Source: Pectobacterium sp. PL152
GTDB lineage: Bacteria; Pseudomonadota; Gammaproteobacteria; Enterobacterales; Enterobacteriaceae
Assembly: GCA_021907015.1 (NCBI GenBank)
Contig: CP091064.1
Span: 1,178,001 to 1,242,000 of the forward strand
Reading direction: 5' to 3'
Length of the DNA: 64,000 nt
The notes beneath the pieces are model-generated. The model was given only the letters and a program-made list of their open reading frames with translations. It ran no database searches and was not told where the DNA came from. Of the stretch, positions 40,141 to 49,958 are shown in pieces. Both the position numbers and the translations under genes were made by a program. Position 1 is the first letter of the stretch. Each line of letters starts with the position of its first letter.

Positions 40141-40180
40141 TAAAGCCGGAAGGATAATGTGATCGCTTCCGGCTTTTTAT
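40141..40180. terminator. Terminator after symE, element 4
   Basis: AAAGCCGGAAG ... CTTCCGGCTTTTT; also lies just beyond the RhsA immunity gene on the other strand. Confidence 0.8.
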
Positions 40181-40189
40181 TAATAGAAA

Positions 40190-40578
40190 CTAATTATATT
40201 TTTCACACTCATTCTGCAAGTCTTCCAATAATTTACCTGCGCTTACAATGGGTGTATCTGTTGTTGATGGAACCATAAAAACGCCAATATTTAGGCCATC
40301 ATCGGACAGATTTGGTAAAAAGGTCATCAATAATATAATCCAGCTCGACTTCTTTAGCCTTATAATTAGACCAAACGTCTATTGCACAAGCCTCCGCATA
40401 CTCCCTAGCAGGCCAAAACACGATAAAGTCATTACCAGAGTCATCACTACTTAAAGCGAAACCATCATCATCAAGCACCCATGCAGACTCATTATCTGCA
40501 ACTCGTTTGATAAAATATATATATCTATCTTTATTGCTTTTTTGACATGACCTCTATTTCTTTAGCTGATAGCTTCAT
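40190..40578 (-). CDS. DUF2750-like immunity protein for RhsA, frameshifted
   Basis: Same gene as at 33653. ATG 40578 overlaps the RhsA stop by 4 nt, so the pair is translationally coupled. Compared with cassette 3 an A has been gained near 40316-40320 and the poly-A run near 40540 is four shorter. If the gene were really broken the cell would be exposed to its own toxin, which favours sequencing error. Confidence 0.65.
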
Positions 40579-43500
40579 TGCTTTTTCCCCTTACACCCAG
40601 CCTTACCACTTACTTCAGGTTTATTCTTCCTACCGTGACCATCATATTTATGCTGTCGTCGATGTAGATCTGTATGCTGAGGATCTGAATACTCATAACC
40701 ATAACCTTTAGATGCCTCATACCCACGCCAGTGAGCTAACTGATAACCAGGTGGATTTCTAATATTAGTTCTTTGCCCTCTGGCAATAGAATTTTGCTCT
40801 TGCTTTATCCATCCACGAACATGGCGCGGTTGTTTGGGATCATTAGCTAGCTCTTTTAACCGTGCTTGTTTTCCTGCTCGGCCAACTGATAACCCCAGCG
40901 GATCGACCCACTCCAGCGGATTATGCACATAGGAATATGGGCCAAACCCGCCATCTAAACCTATCGGGTCCGGCGAAAGATATTGCCCGCTCTCCGCATC
41001 ATAGTAACGATGCCGGTTGTAGTAAAGCCCCGTTTCCGCATCGTACAACTGCCCCTGATAGCGCAGCTCGCAGTACACCTCTTCGTTCGCCGCATCCCCC
41101 AGATAGCGACGCAGCGGGATAGGTCGCCGCTCTTCCCGGTGTGCGCCCCACAGCCCCTGTTCCCCGCGCCAGCGAACATCCCCTTCTTCGCTGCACAGCT
41201 CTCTCGCCGTTCCTGTCAGGTCCGTCACGATGTAGTGCAGCTGTGTGCTGTCGCCCTGCGCCTCCACCTGTGCCAGCGGCCGGAAGCTCCCCGGCTCGTA
41301 CACCCACTGCACTTCCCGCGCCGCTGAACCGTCTGCCCGGTACTGCTGCTGACCAATCAGTTGGTCACCGTCCCATCGGTACGCCACCCGCGCTACCGCC
41401 TGCGCCGACGGCACCTGGCCCTCGCGCACCTTGTTGATTCTGCGCCCAAACGCATCGTAGCGATAGCGCCAGCGTGCCCCGTCCGGCAGGCTTACCCGCA
41501 CCAGCCGGTCCTGCACGTCCCACTCGAAATACGTTTCCTTCGGCCTGAACCCCGGCCGCGTTTCACGCTTCACCGCCAGACGCCCGCAGTCGTCATACCG
41601 GTACTGCGTATGGCCCCGCTCGATGACCCGTCCCGCCGCATCATACCGCGCCGATGACTGTACCACCGCATCCTGCACCTTCAGCGTCTCACCCAAACCC
41701 GGCGCTATCTGCGACACCTCGCACAGGTTCTGTTCGCTGTCGTAACCAAACAGCCGTGCCTGACGCCGCCGCCCCTCATCACGGCGCTCCGCCGTCACCT
41801 GACCGGCCCCGTTCAGCCGGAACGCCTGCTCACCCCAGTGGCTGTCGCTGATGCCCGTCAGACGGTCCAGCACATCGTACTGGTAGCGACGCTCCAGTAC
41901 GTCATTCACCCGGCCGTCCGCCCCTTCCAGCGCCTGACGCTGTAACAGCCCCGTCGGGCTCCATTCGTGACGTAACGAAAAACCGCTGCCGTTAGTGCGT
42001 CGCTGCTCTTCCCCTGCTGCCGTGTGGCTGAACTGCAACGGCTGGTGGGAGCCGATACCCAGCGATGACAGCCGTCCCGACTGCCAGGCCAGCTGTAGCG
42101 GGGCCAGAATCCCTTCCACGACAGCACGCTGACCACCCGCGTCGTACCCGCTCTGCACCGCCTCGCCGTTGACCGTTTCCGACGTCACCTGACCGGCCCG
42201 GTTATAGGCGTATTCCACCACCGCATCCGGGCTGGCGGCTTGGGTCAGCCGGCCGGCCACGTCATACGCCAGTTCCGTGATGCCGTCCGTTTCCCCGTCC
42301 GCTTTCCGCGCCGTGATACACGTTATCCGCCCTGCCGCATCATGCTCGTAGTGCAGCGTGCTGCCATCCGGCGCGGTGCGCTGCACCAGACGGTCTGCCA
42401 CATCGTAGTGATACCGGTATACCCGACCGTCGTAATGCCGCTCCTCGCTCAACCGTCCACTGCTGTCAAAACCGTACGTCCAGTCCCGTCCCTGACTGTT
42501 CGTCACCCCGGCGAACTCGGCTTCCGCATTGTAGTGGTAGCGCACCGTCGCTCCCAGCGGGTCGGTCGCTTCCAGCAGGTTATCGAACGCCCCGTAGCGG
42601 AACTGGTAGCGCTGACCCAGCGCATCCGTCACCGCCGTCAGGTTACCTTCCACATCGTAACCAAACCGCGTCTCGCTGCCGTCTTCGTACACCACTTTCG
42701 ACGGTGACTCACGCACGCCGTCATACTCCCAGCGCCGGACCTGCACGCCCGCTTCATGCCCGATATGCCGCTCCGTCAGGCGGTCAAGATCGTCATACCG
42801 GAACATGACTGGTGGTGCATTATCCCGCTCAAGACTGCTCAGCAGGCCACGACGATTATAGTGATAACGCTGCAACACACCGTCCGGGCCTATCACCGTC
42901 GACAACTGCCCCATTTCACCGTAACGGTACAGCCACTCGCGCCCTTCCGGGTCGTTCACCTCGACAACCTGCCCTGCTGCGTTACGCTGATAGCGCCATT
43001 CGCTGCCTAGCGGATCGATATAGGCCAGCAGTTGTCCGTTATCATCATATTCATATTGATGCGCCGCGCCGTCAGGCAGGATAACTTCGGTTACCTGCCC
43101 CCAGTCATTGCGCTGATACACCGTGCGGCCACCCAGCGGGTCAGTCTCTGCCACCAGTTGATTATCCACCCACTCAAACCGGGTCTCACCACCGTCTGGT
43201 GTACGTTCCAGCAGAATATTGTTGCGCTCGTCGCGTACATAGCTGAATACCCCACCAAACCCGCTGTGATAATGGCTGGTCAGCGTGTCATCGTCATATT
43301 CAAAGTGACCCGGCCAGTAGCCTTCCGAGGTTCTGTCCCGGATGGCGCGGCCTTTTTTATCATAGTCGTGCTCAACCCAGGTCGAGCCTAAATCCGACCA
43401 GCGTAACAGCCAGCCTTCCGGCGAGTAGCGATAGTCAAAGTTGCGCCCTTCATCCGCCCGTACGCTCAGCAAATGTCCACGGTCATCATAGGTATAGCTC

Positions 43501-45763
43501 GCCAGCGTTTTTAATCGCTGACGCTGCGGGGTACACAGCGTCAGTGCCGTGATCCTTTGGTGTTCCGACGTGACGTGAATCAAACGCCCATCCGACAACG
43601 TAACCCAGTGCAGTTCGCCCAACACCCATTCGAAAACCACCCGATTACCCGCAGCATCGTCGATAGACGTCAAACAAAGTTGGAGGCCAAGCGCATATTC
43701 AAAGCGATAGTACAAGCCACCAACGTGGTGAAGCACCAGTTCACCCTGCTGCCGAGTCAGCCGCCATTGTGGGTTCGACGTTGAGCGACTGAACTCCCCT
43801 TCATTCGGGAGCGTGAAAAATGCCTGATTAAATTCACCATCCGTTAACGTTGCTACCCCATCGTTAAGCGTCAGGCTGATATCCCAGTTGGTACGCCACA
43901 ATGTGCCTAATAAACCAGAGTGACGTTTTCCCGTGGAACGATAATAACGTTGCAATGAAAGCGGCAGAGGACTATTTACCTGAATATCCGTGCGCTGCTC
44001 CACCACCGCCCCGGTTGCCATGTCGACGGGGTCACCATTTTGTTTGCCATTTTTGGGGTCAGATTTAGCGTCTTCATTTTGTTCTTGGGCCTTTTTCTTG
44101 GCTGCTTCATCAACGTTTTGTTTGGGTGTCCGAGCACCCGCCGTTATAGTATGAGTGCCATCAGGAAGTGGCGTGGCATCATCTGGCGTGTGCTTCTTCT
44201 CACCCGATGAATGCTTTTCAGCCTCATGAGGCTGACTTTTTTGACTGCTATCAGTAGATTTAGGCTGAGGCTTATCTTGAGGTTTTGGCGTTTCCGCTGG
44301 TGTTGAATGGGGTTGCTCAGACGGTGTATGTGGGCGTTGAGAGGCATGTGAGGCACTCGTCGAATGTTTCCCGCCCTGAGAGGCCATACCGATTCTATTC
44401 TTACCGCCTTTCCCTGACATAGCAGAAACTATACCTATTGACGACACCATTCCGGCCTCAGCCATCGTCAAACCACTAGGCTTTTCTGCCCGTTGATTAA
44501 ATTCAGTGATTTCCTCTTCGGTACGATAGTCACCCGATCCCCCCTTTTGCACAGTCATGGCAGATAACTCACAGCTCCCTTTAGGCCGCGCACTGCCAAT
44601 AACCTGTGTCATGATTTGAGGGATAAATTCAGCAAATTCATCCTCAATTAATCCCGTGACAACGGTAAACATTGAGATTAATTTCTCGAGGACGTTCACC
44701 ATGGCTCGAAAGCTGTCAGCCATCAGCACAACTATCCAACTACGCTCACCAGAAACACCGTTCACCAGCAGATCTAGCGCTGCTTTCATGGTTTCCAGTA
44801 TTTTTTGCCCTTTCTCAGCGTAAATTCTGATATCAGAACGTATACTCATCAACCAGTTGACTATATTACCGTTACTCAAACTGCGAATAATTTGAGTGGC
44901 TTCCTCAATATTCTGCTGTTTGTTGCCTTTAGCACCTTTCAGCTTCCGTAAGGCTTGCGTAATGGCATTACCACTGACTTTTAGCGCATCCCCGACGCCA
45001 GGAACAAAACCAATGACACACAGCACCCCGTCAATCTTATGCATAGTGTCGCTCAATAATTCGGGGTCTTCGTAGCTATCCCAGCACCACTTTCCGAGGA
45101 AATACACATCAATACCTACCCCAACGACGGGAATACAGCCCAGAATTACCTCACAGAACAGCAGAACGGCGTTATCAATACTGGATGCCTTACTTGCCAC
45201 CTCCGCCGACAATTGATGCTGAATCCGGCGAATTTCCTTTGGAGCTCGCCATCACCGCGATGAAGCTGTCTTTCCAATTCCCAGAAACGCTTCAACGCCG
45301 GTTTATATTGATCCGGTATCGTACTCAGCGGCATTCTCACAGACTGTTGGACAGAGCCATACTCCACCAGTCCTCGCTCTCTCAGGATGACGAACAGGGA
45401 AAAGTATTCTCCGGCAAAACTCGCATAGGCAGCGTTAGACATCAAAACGGGGTTGTTTTGCACCGTTTTCTTAGGGTCAAACGTATCGCTGCCTTCCCCC
45501 AAAATGAGTTCATACGTGCTACATCCCATATCGTGGATGAAAAATATGCCGTTCTCATCAGTTTTCCCCCTTATTTCGTGGTTATTGCTATCGGTTACTT
45601 GAAAAGGGGCATTCGGTATTGGTTCACCCGAATCGTAATGGTAATAAACGAGTATTTCGCAGCCACAGGTTGTACATCCCCCTGAAATTTTATTATCCGT
45701 GGTGAAATTGCGCTTCGCGGCATCCCCGCTGGCAGCTAACGCGCTGCTTTTATCCTGACTCAT
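40575..45763 (-). CDS. RhsA: full-length Rhs effector with type 8 toxin tip
   Basis: About 1,730 aa including the N-terminus. ATG 45763 has AAGGA upstream; the first part ([19 protein letters not shown], a small beta domain like transthyretin folds) is joined to the rest by one missing G near 45230. Then come hydrophobic stretches ([20 protein letters not shown]), a Pro/Ser/Lys-rich linker, the core entry motif [20 protein letters not shown] and many YD repeats forming the Rhs shell, the boundary [10 protein letters not shown]...WVDPLGL (self-cleavage) and the HNH-like tip [20 protein letters not shown]. No PAAR domain is visible. T6SS delivery is inferred from the neighbouring VgrG and DUF4123 genes. 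Confidence 0.85.
40960..40970. other. Predicted recombination site at the RhsA core
   Basis: CCTATCGGGTC followed by CGGCGAAAGATATTG (core side). Within the RhsA reading frame it encodes DPIG. Confidence 0.65.
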
Positions 45764-45783
45764 GAAATGACGTCCTTTTTATT

Positions 45784-46701
45784 TTATGCTTCGTCCAGAT
45801 GGTCAATTGCTGCCTGATACAGGCGATCCATACGGCTTTGCGTGCCAATATATTCAGGCTGTACCAGAATGTTTTTTGCCCAAGGCTGATGCATGAATTC
45901 CGGCGAGATTTCTGTCGCCAATGCTAGCCAGCGCACGATATCGCGGTCGTTATTAAAGCCGCTGTTCCTCGCCTGTTCCGCCTGCTGACGGGTAAACGCC
46001 TGTAGTTCATCATCAGGCGCATTTTGCCAGTCAACATGGTAAGCACGCAGATGTTCCATATAGCGCGCCAGATGCTGATGCTCGGAAGGCGCCATGATGG
46101 CGTGCCATTGTTCGGTACTCAGCTGGCGCGGCAGGATGTCTGGAATGGAGTGCGGCTCACGGGCGGTGAGGTTTAAGGTGCGTATCACGCCATCAGGAGA
46201 AATGTCGCAGAAACTGGCTATCGGGCCATAGAGCGCACAAGCCTCTTGTGCGGAACTGGCGGATAACAGCTGCTTCACCACCTGCCAGTCCCCCACGCGC
46301 AGGATGGCATTCTCCCCGAAAGGAGAGGTCACCAGACTCCACTGCCGTAGATGCTTCGTGACCTCAAGCAGTTGATCGAGCGGTGAATATGCCTGCATAA
46401 ACCACGCCAGCTGTATCCCCATTCCCCAGCCCGGTTGAGTGACAATGTGTTCTTTCACCTGAGGCCAGTTAGCAACGTTAAGCGGGATGCAATAGGGCGA
46501 TACCGAGGCATGAACGCGCCCCGTTTCTCCCCAGTACAAACGGGTCTGTTCCAGACTGCCTCCCCAGCGTTCGGCCAGCCAGGGAACCGCCTCGTTCATT
46601 GAGGCTTCTGCGATAACAAAACAGCCGCCCTGAGCGATACGCGTTTGCCAGACCGCATCATCTTCCGGCATCAATTCAAGGAAAGGTTGCGATACACTCA
46701 C
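45784..46701 (-). CDS. DUF4123 effector adaptor, copy 1
   Basis: 305 aa, intact. DUF4123 proteins (Tap/TEC) load cognate effectors onto VgrG before firing. Seen here: the compact N-terminal domain ending WGMGIQLAWFMQAYSPLDQL, then EVTKHLRQWSLVTSPFG, and a C-terminal helical part. It overlaps the upstream adaptor gene by 4 nt (46698-46701) and lies 20 nt before rhsA, so RhsA is its likely cargo. Confidence 0.75.
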   Translation of the reverse strand: MSVSQPFLELMPEDDAVWQTRIAQGGCFVIAEASMNEAVPWLAERWGGSLEQTRLYWGETGRVHASVSPYCIPLNVANWPQVKEHIVTQPGWGMGIQLAWFMQAYSPLDQLLEVTKHLRQWSLVTSPFGENAILRVGDWQVVKQLLSASSAQEACALYGPIASFCDISPDGVIRTLNLTAREPHSIPDILPRQLSTEQWHAIMAPSEHQHLARYMEHLRAYHVDWQNAPDDELQAFTRQQAEQARNSGFNNDRDIVRWLALATEISPEFMHQPWAKNILVQPEYIGTQSRMDRLYQAAIDHLDEA

Positions 46702-47654
46702 AGCGTGACCTCCGTTATGTCAGGTAATTCTCCCCGCATCCAACCGGGGCGATGGTAATTAAGCTGCACACTTTCAATTCGTTCTGGCTCAGATTTAAAA
46801 ATCCGAAGACTGTCCGCTATCGAATAACGTTCAGTCAGATGAATAAAGATCGGGTGCAAATAGAATTCACTACCGAGCACCCAGCGATGAGCAGCCCAGG
46901 CTTCACATTCCGCTTCGCTGGCTTTGGGATAATAGTTCTTTGCTAAGGCAATACCGCTAATAAAGCGCGCTTTGACTATTTCAATATCCAGAGTAAAAAC
47001 ACATTGTGCACTGACAAAAAGAAAGAGTTCATTCGCTAATCGGTGTAAGCGATTGTCGTTAGCGAGAAGGTAATATTGATAGTGCGTTAACGTAATGTGG
47101 TACGCATTATCAACGTCGTGCTTATTTTTATACTTAATGTCTCGCTGTGCGAATAGCTGATATTCCCCACGTTCGCTATTTATTATGGGTAAATACATAT
47201 CATCGAGTGGGCCGAGAAAATCAGTTTGCGCAGCCAGATCCAAAGTGGGCCACCAGGCCGATAAAACGTCTGGCGCATAACTACGAAACACAGCCCGTGT
47301 GCCATCAGGCCAGAGACAGAAAATACGCTGCTGCCAAAAATTCGCCACCTGCTGCAATGTCAGGTCGCCATGCGTGAGGATCACACCACCATGCCGCTCC
47401 GGCTGAGTTTCAGTCAACCAATGCAGCAACGTTTCTCCTGGTTTGCCTTCTTCTATTTTCACCACAATAGGTGCCCACATCTGCCAGTTTTCGACATCCT
47501 TGCCAAATTGCAGCTGTTGCCATATATCCGCCGCCGCAGGTTGAAAAGCCTGCCAATATTCAGGTAATTGGGGATAACTCAGCGGCGAGATAATTGCGTA
47601 CAAAGGCGCATCAAACTGGCTGATTTCAAACAGAGTATAACCGTTTGCCATCAT
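46698..47654 (-). CDS. DUF4123 effector adaptor, copy 2
   Basis: 318 aa from the Met pair near 47654; further upstream the sequence is not family-like. Contains LYAIISPLSYPQLPEYWQAF, WLTETQPERHGGVILTHGDL and a central W/F-rich DUF4123 pattern (FCLWPDGTRAVFRSYAPDVL). It probably serves the PAAR-lipase encoded upstream, but the assignment of the two adaptors to the two effectors is a guess from gene order. Confidence 0.7.
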   Translation of the reverse strand: MMANGYTLFEISQFDAPLYAIISPLSYPQLPEYWQAFQPAAADIWQQLQFGKDVENWQMWAPIVVKIEEGKPGETLLHWLTETQPERHGGVILTHGDLTLQQVANFWQQRIFCLWPDGTRAVFRSYAPDVLSAWWPTLDLAAQTDFLGPLDDMYLPIINSERGEYQLFAQRDIKYKNKHDVDNAYHITLTHYQYYLLANDNRLHRLANELFLFVSAQCVFTLDIEIVKARFISGIALAKNYYPKASEAECEAWAAHRWVLGSEFYLHPIFIHLTERYSIADSLRIFKSEPERIESVQLNYHRPGWMRGELPDITEVTL

Positions 47655-47804
47655 CGTTATTTGCCTGTCAATAAATGAGATAATTTTAATACGATGAGCG
47701 TGTATTGATAATCGCAACAACGACCCGATAATCATGCAGATTATCGGGTCAGAAAATACAGTTTATTTATATGATGAAAAATACGTGATAAAAACGAATA
47801 GAAA

Positions 47805-48583
47805 TTACAACGGTAATCCCTTTTCCCAACGCTCCCGAACTTCAGTAGGTGACAGCGGTGGGAATTTAACGCCACGATCCAGCAACAGCTGCTTTACCTT
47901 TAACGCCCAAGGGTAGTGAGGCGATTTAGGAGACATAATGGATAAGCTGTCATCAACGGTAAAAGCGAGATTACTGCCTGTATCATCATAAATATTACTA
48001 TCTGCGCCGTGTTCTATCAGCCAATATGCGACTTCATATTTATTCAGATAAGCAGCATAGTGGGCGCTGTTTACTTTGGAACCATCAACGAGGTTCAAAT
48101 CAGCGCCCCGCTCTACAAGTAATTTGATATCGGCCCAGCGCTCCTCACCAATAGCACTAAATATTGCAGGTTGGCCACGACGCCCAATGGCATTCGGATC
48201 GCCCCCGCATCCAGAATAATACGCAGCCAGTCTGGATCTTTGGCTCCCGCCACGGAATTTACGGCGCTGTCGCCAAACCCATCCTTATAATTCGGGTCGA
48301 CACCCAGTTTAAGCGCCAGCGTGACGGCCTTTTTATCCTTCGTTTCATAAATCAGCCACAGCAGCGGCGTGATGCCTTCTTTCCCCTGAATATTCAGGTT
48401 AACGCCCTGCGACAGCTGATGACGAGCGGCTGATTCGTCATCCTTTTGAATACTTTCCAGTACCGCCACCACGGACGGATCAAAAAGTTCACTCGCCCGC
48501 ATACTGTGTCCTCCCGCCTGACAAGCGGTTAATAATCCCAGAATAACGACGCCTACCCATTTTATACGTGCCAACCATTGCAT
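47805..48583 (-). CDS. Ankyrin-repeat lipoprotein, probable lipase immunity, frameshifted
   Basis: About 259 aa. Lipoprotein signal with lipobox LLTACQ near residues 17-22 puts it in the periplasm. Ankyrin repeats follow (GVNLNIQGKEGITPLLWLIY, KLGVDPNYKDGFGDSAVNSV; after a break near 48165, LIEHGADSNIYDDTGSNLAF). The gene starts 1 nt inside the lipase stop (TAATG). Periplasmic ankyrin or Sel1 proteins commonly protect against T6SS phospholipases, so immunity is likely. Confidence 0.75.
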
Positions 48584-49949
48584 TATATTCCCCTGAATGT
48601 ATTGGTTATCTTCCCGATATCTTCCTTTTTCTGGCTTTCAATACCCGCAATCACCTGATCCATACCGTGGCGAGCAATCGGCGAGCCCCCTACTGCGGGA
48701 AGCGCCATCATATCACCGCTGGCTTTCGGCAGGCCCCTTCCAACAGTTTTGCTACACCAATGATACCCCCAAGCGCCGCACCAGCGGCTCCGCCAATCAA
48801 TGCGCCCGCACCGGATAGCAAACCAGGAATCAACGCTTTGCCATAGGTTTGTGCCATCGTTAGTACCTCACCATCCACCGCCTGCGTTGTTATCAGCGAA
48901 GCTGTTTTCGCCAGATCCGCTCCACCAGCACGTGAAACAGTATTGGTATGCAAGCCCGCAGCATTAAAGGTATAGCCGGGTAACCCCGTTACACCAACGC
49001 CAGCCGATGCCAAACCACCGCCTAATGAATGCCCCACGATGACAGGTGGAGGAGAAAGAACGTTTTTTACCCGCTTTGCCAAATACATGGCCTGATTGTA
49101 TTGATCCGTCTCCAATCCCATACCTTGCCCAGCGTTAGTCAACCAGTCTTTCACGCCTGTCACCGCATTATTGGTGCCACGGTAGGTCAACATGGTTTCG
49201 CCATTAATCGCTGATTTGAACAGAGCAGAACCAAACCCTGTTTTCTTATCCATAAAATCATTGTCCGTCAGGCCAGGAAGCTGACTCGTATCCAGAATAT
49301 CCAGCCCGACCGGTGCTTTCGGCAGTTTATCCAGCACGCCTCGCCGGAATTCATCGACCGAATACACATACTGGGCCGCTTCGGCGCGTAAGATGCTGTC
49401 ATTGTTAAACGCCAGCCGCTTTGCCGCATCGGCTAATCCCGGCAGCGTTGCCGCCTCGGTCGCCAATTTGGCGCGCGCCAGATAGCGATCTTTACGCTGG
49501 GCGACGGAGAGCAGGTCATCAAGAATAGGCAGCTCGGCGACCGACGCCCACTCCATTAACGTCGGCAACAGCATTGGCGTCAATGCCAGCAGAGGGGCGC
49601 GGCTTTTGCCGATTGCTCAGCGCACGGCTTCACCGGGGACTGATAAGGTGAGTCGCCGATGATCACATTCCCGCTGCCAGCAGCAACCGAGCCGCCGCAG
49701 CCGATCGCATCACCAATACGCGCCGCCAGTTTTCCATTGATGATAACCGTACCGGAGCCCGCAGATATCGCACGATTGCACGCCGTGGGGCACGTTCGGG
49801 CAGGGGCAAGCGTGGAGTAAAACCGCATCGCTTTTACGGGCGGCCGGTTTGCCATTGATAATGACATCACCGCTGCCTTCAATAATCGGGGTAGCAGGGA
49901 AACAGCCGTGACCCGCGCAGCTGTCCCCTAAACGTGCAGCACCTGGCAT
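48583..49949 (-). CDS. PAAR-lipase T6SS effector (Tle type), frameshifted
   Basis: About 455 aa. An N-terminal PAAR domain (MPGAARLGDSCAGHGCFPAT, VIINGKPAARKSDAV, then VIINGKLAARIGDAIGCGGS) that sharpens the VgrG spike is fused to a class 3 lipase domain with the nucleophile elbow VIVGHSLGGGLAS and a downstream glycine-rich hydrophobic region (GALIGGAAGAALGGIIGVAK). It would hydrolyse membrane lipids in the target periplasm. Frame breaks near 49790, 49600 and 48735; restoring a G at the last gives the end KKEDIGKITNTFRGI. Directly after vgrG and before its probable immunity gene. Confidence 0.8.
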
Positions 49950-49958
49950 AGTTCCTCC

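Larger units (their letters stand above)
34436..40970. mobile_element. Cassette 4: element + expressed RhsA tip
   Basis: Unit of 6,535 bp between att sites 34425 and 40960. Its tip is in frame with the RhsA core, so in the proposed scheme it is the most recently inserted cassette. Confidence 0.7.

Noticed and set aside
11102-40970. Prophage or ICE
   Set aside because: Recombinase, primase and repressor are phage-like, but there are no structural, lysis or conjugation genes; units of 6.5-7.2 kb recur with Rhs tips.
9187-45763. CRISPR array or classical IS elements
   Set aside because: Repeats are kilobase-scale gene cassettes; no short spaced repeats and no DDE or HUH transposase were seen.
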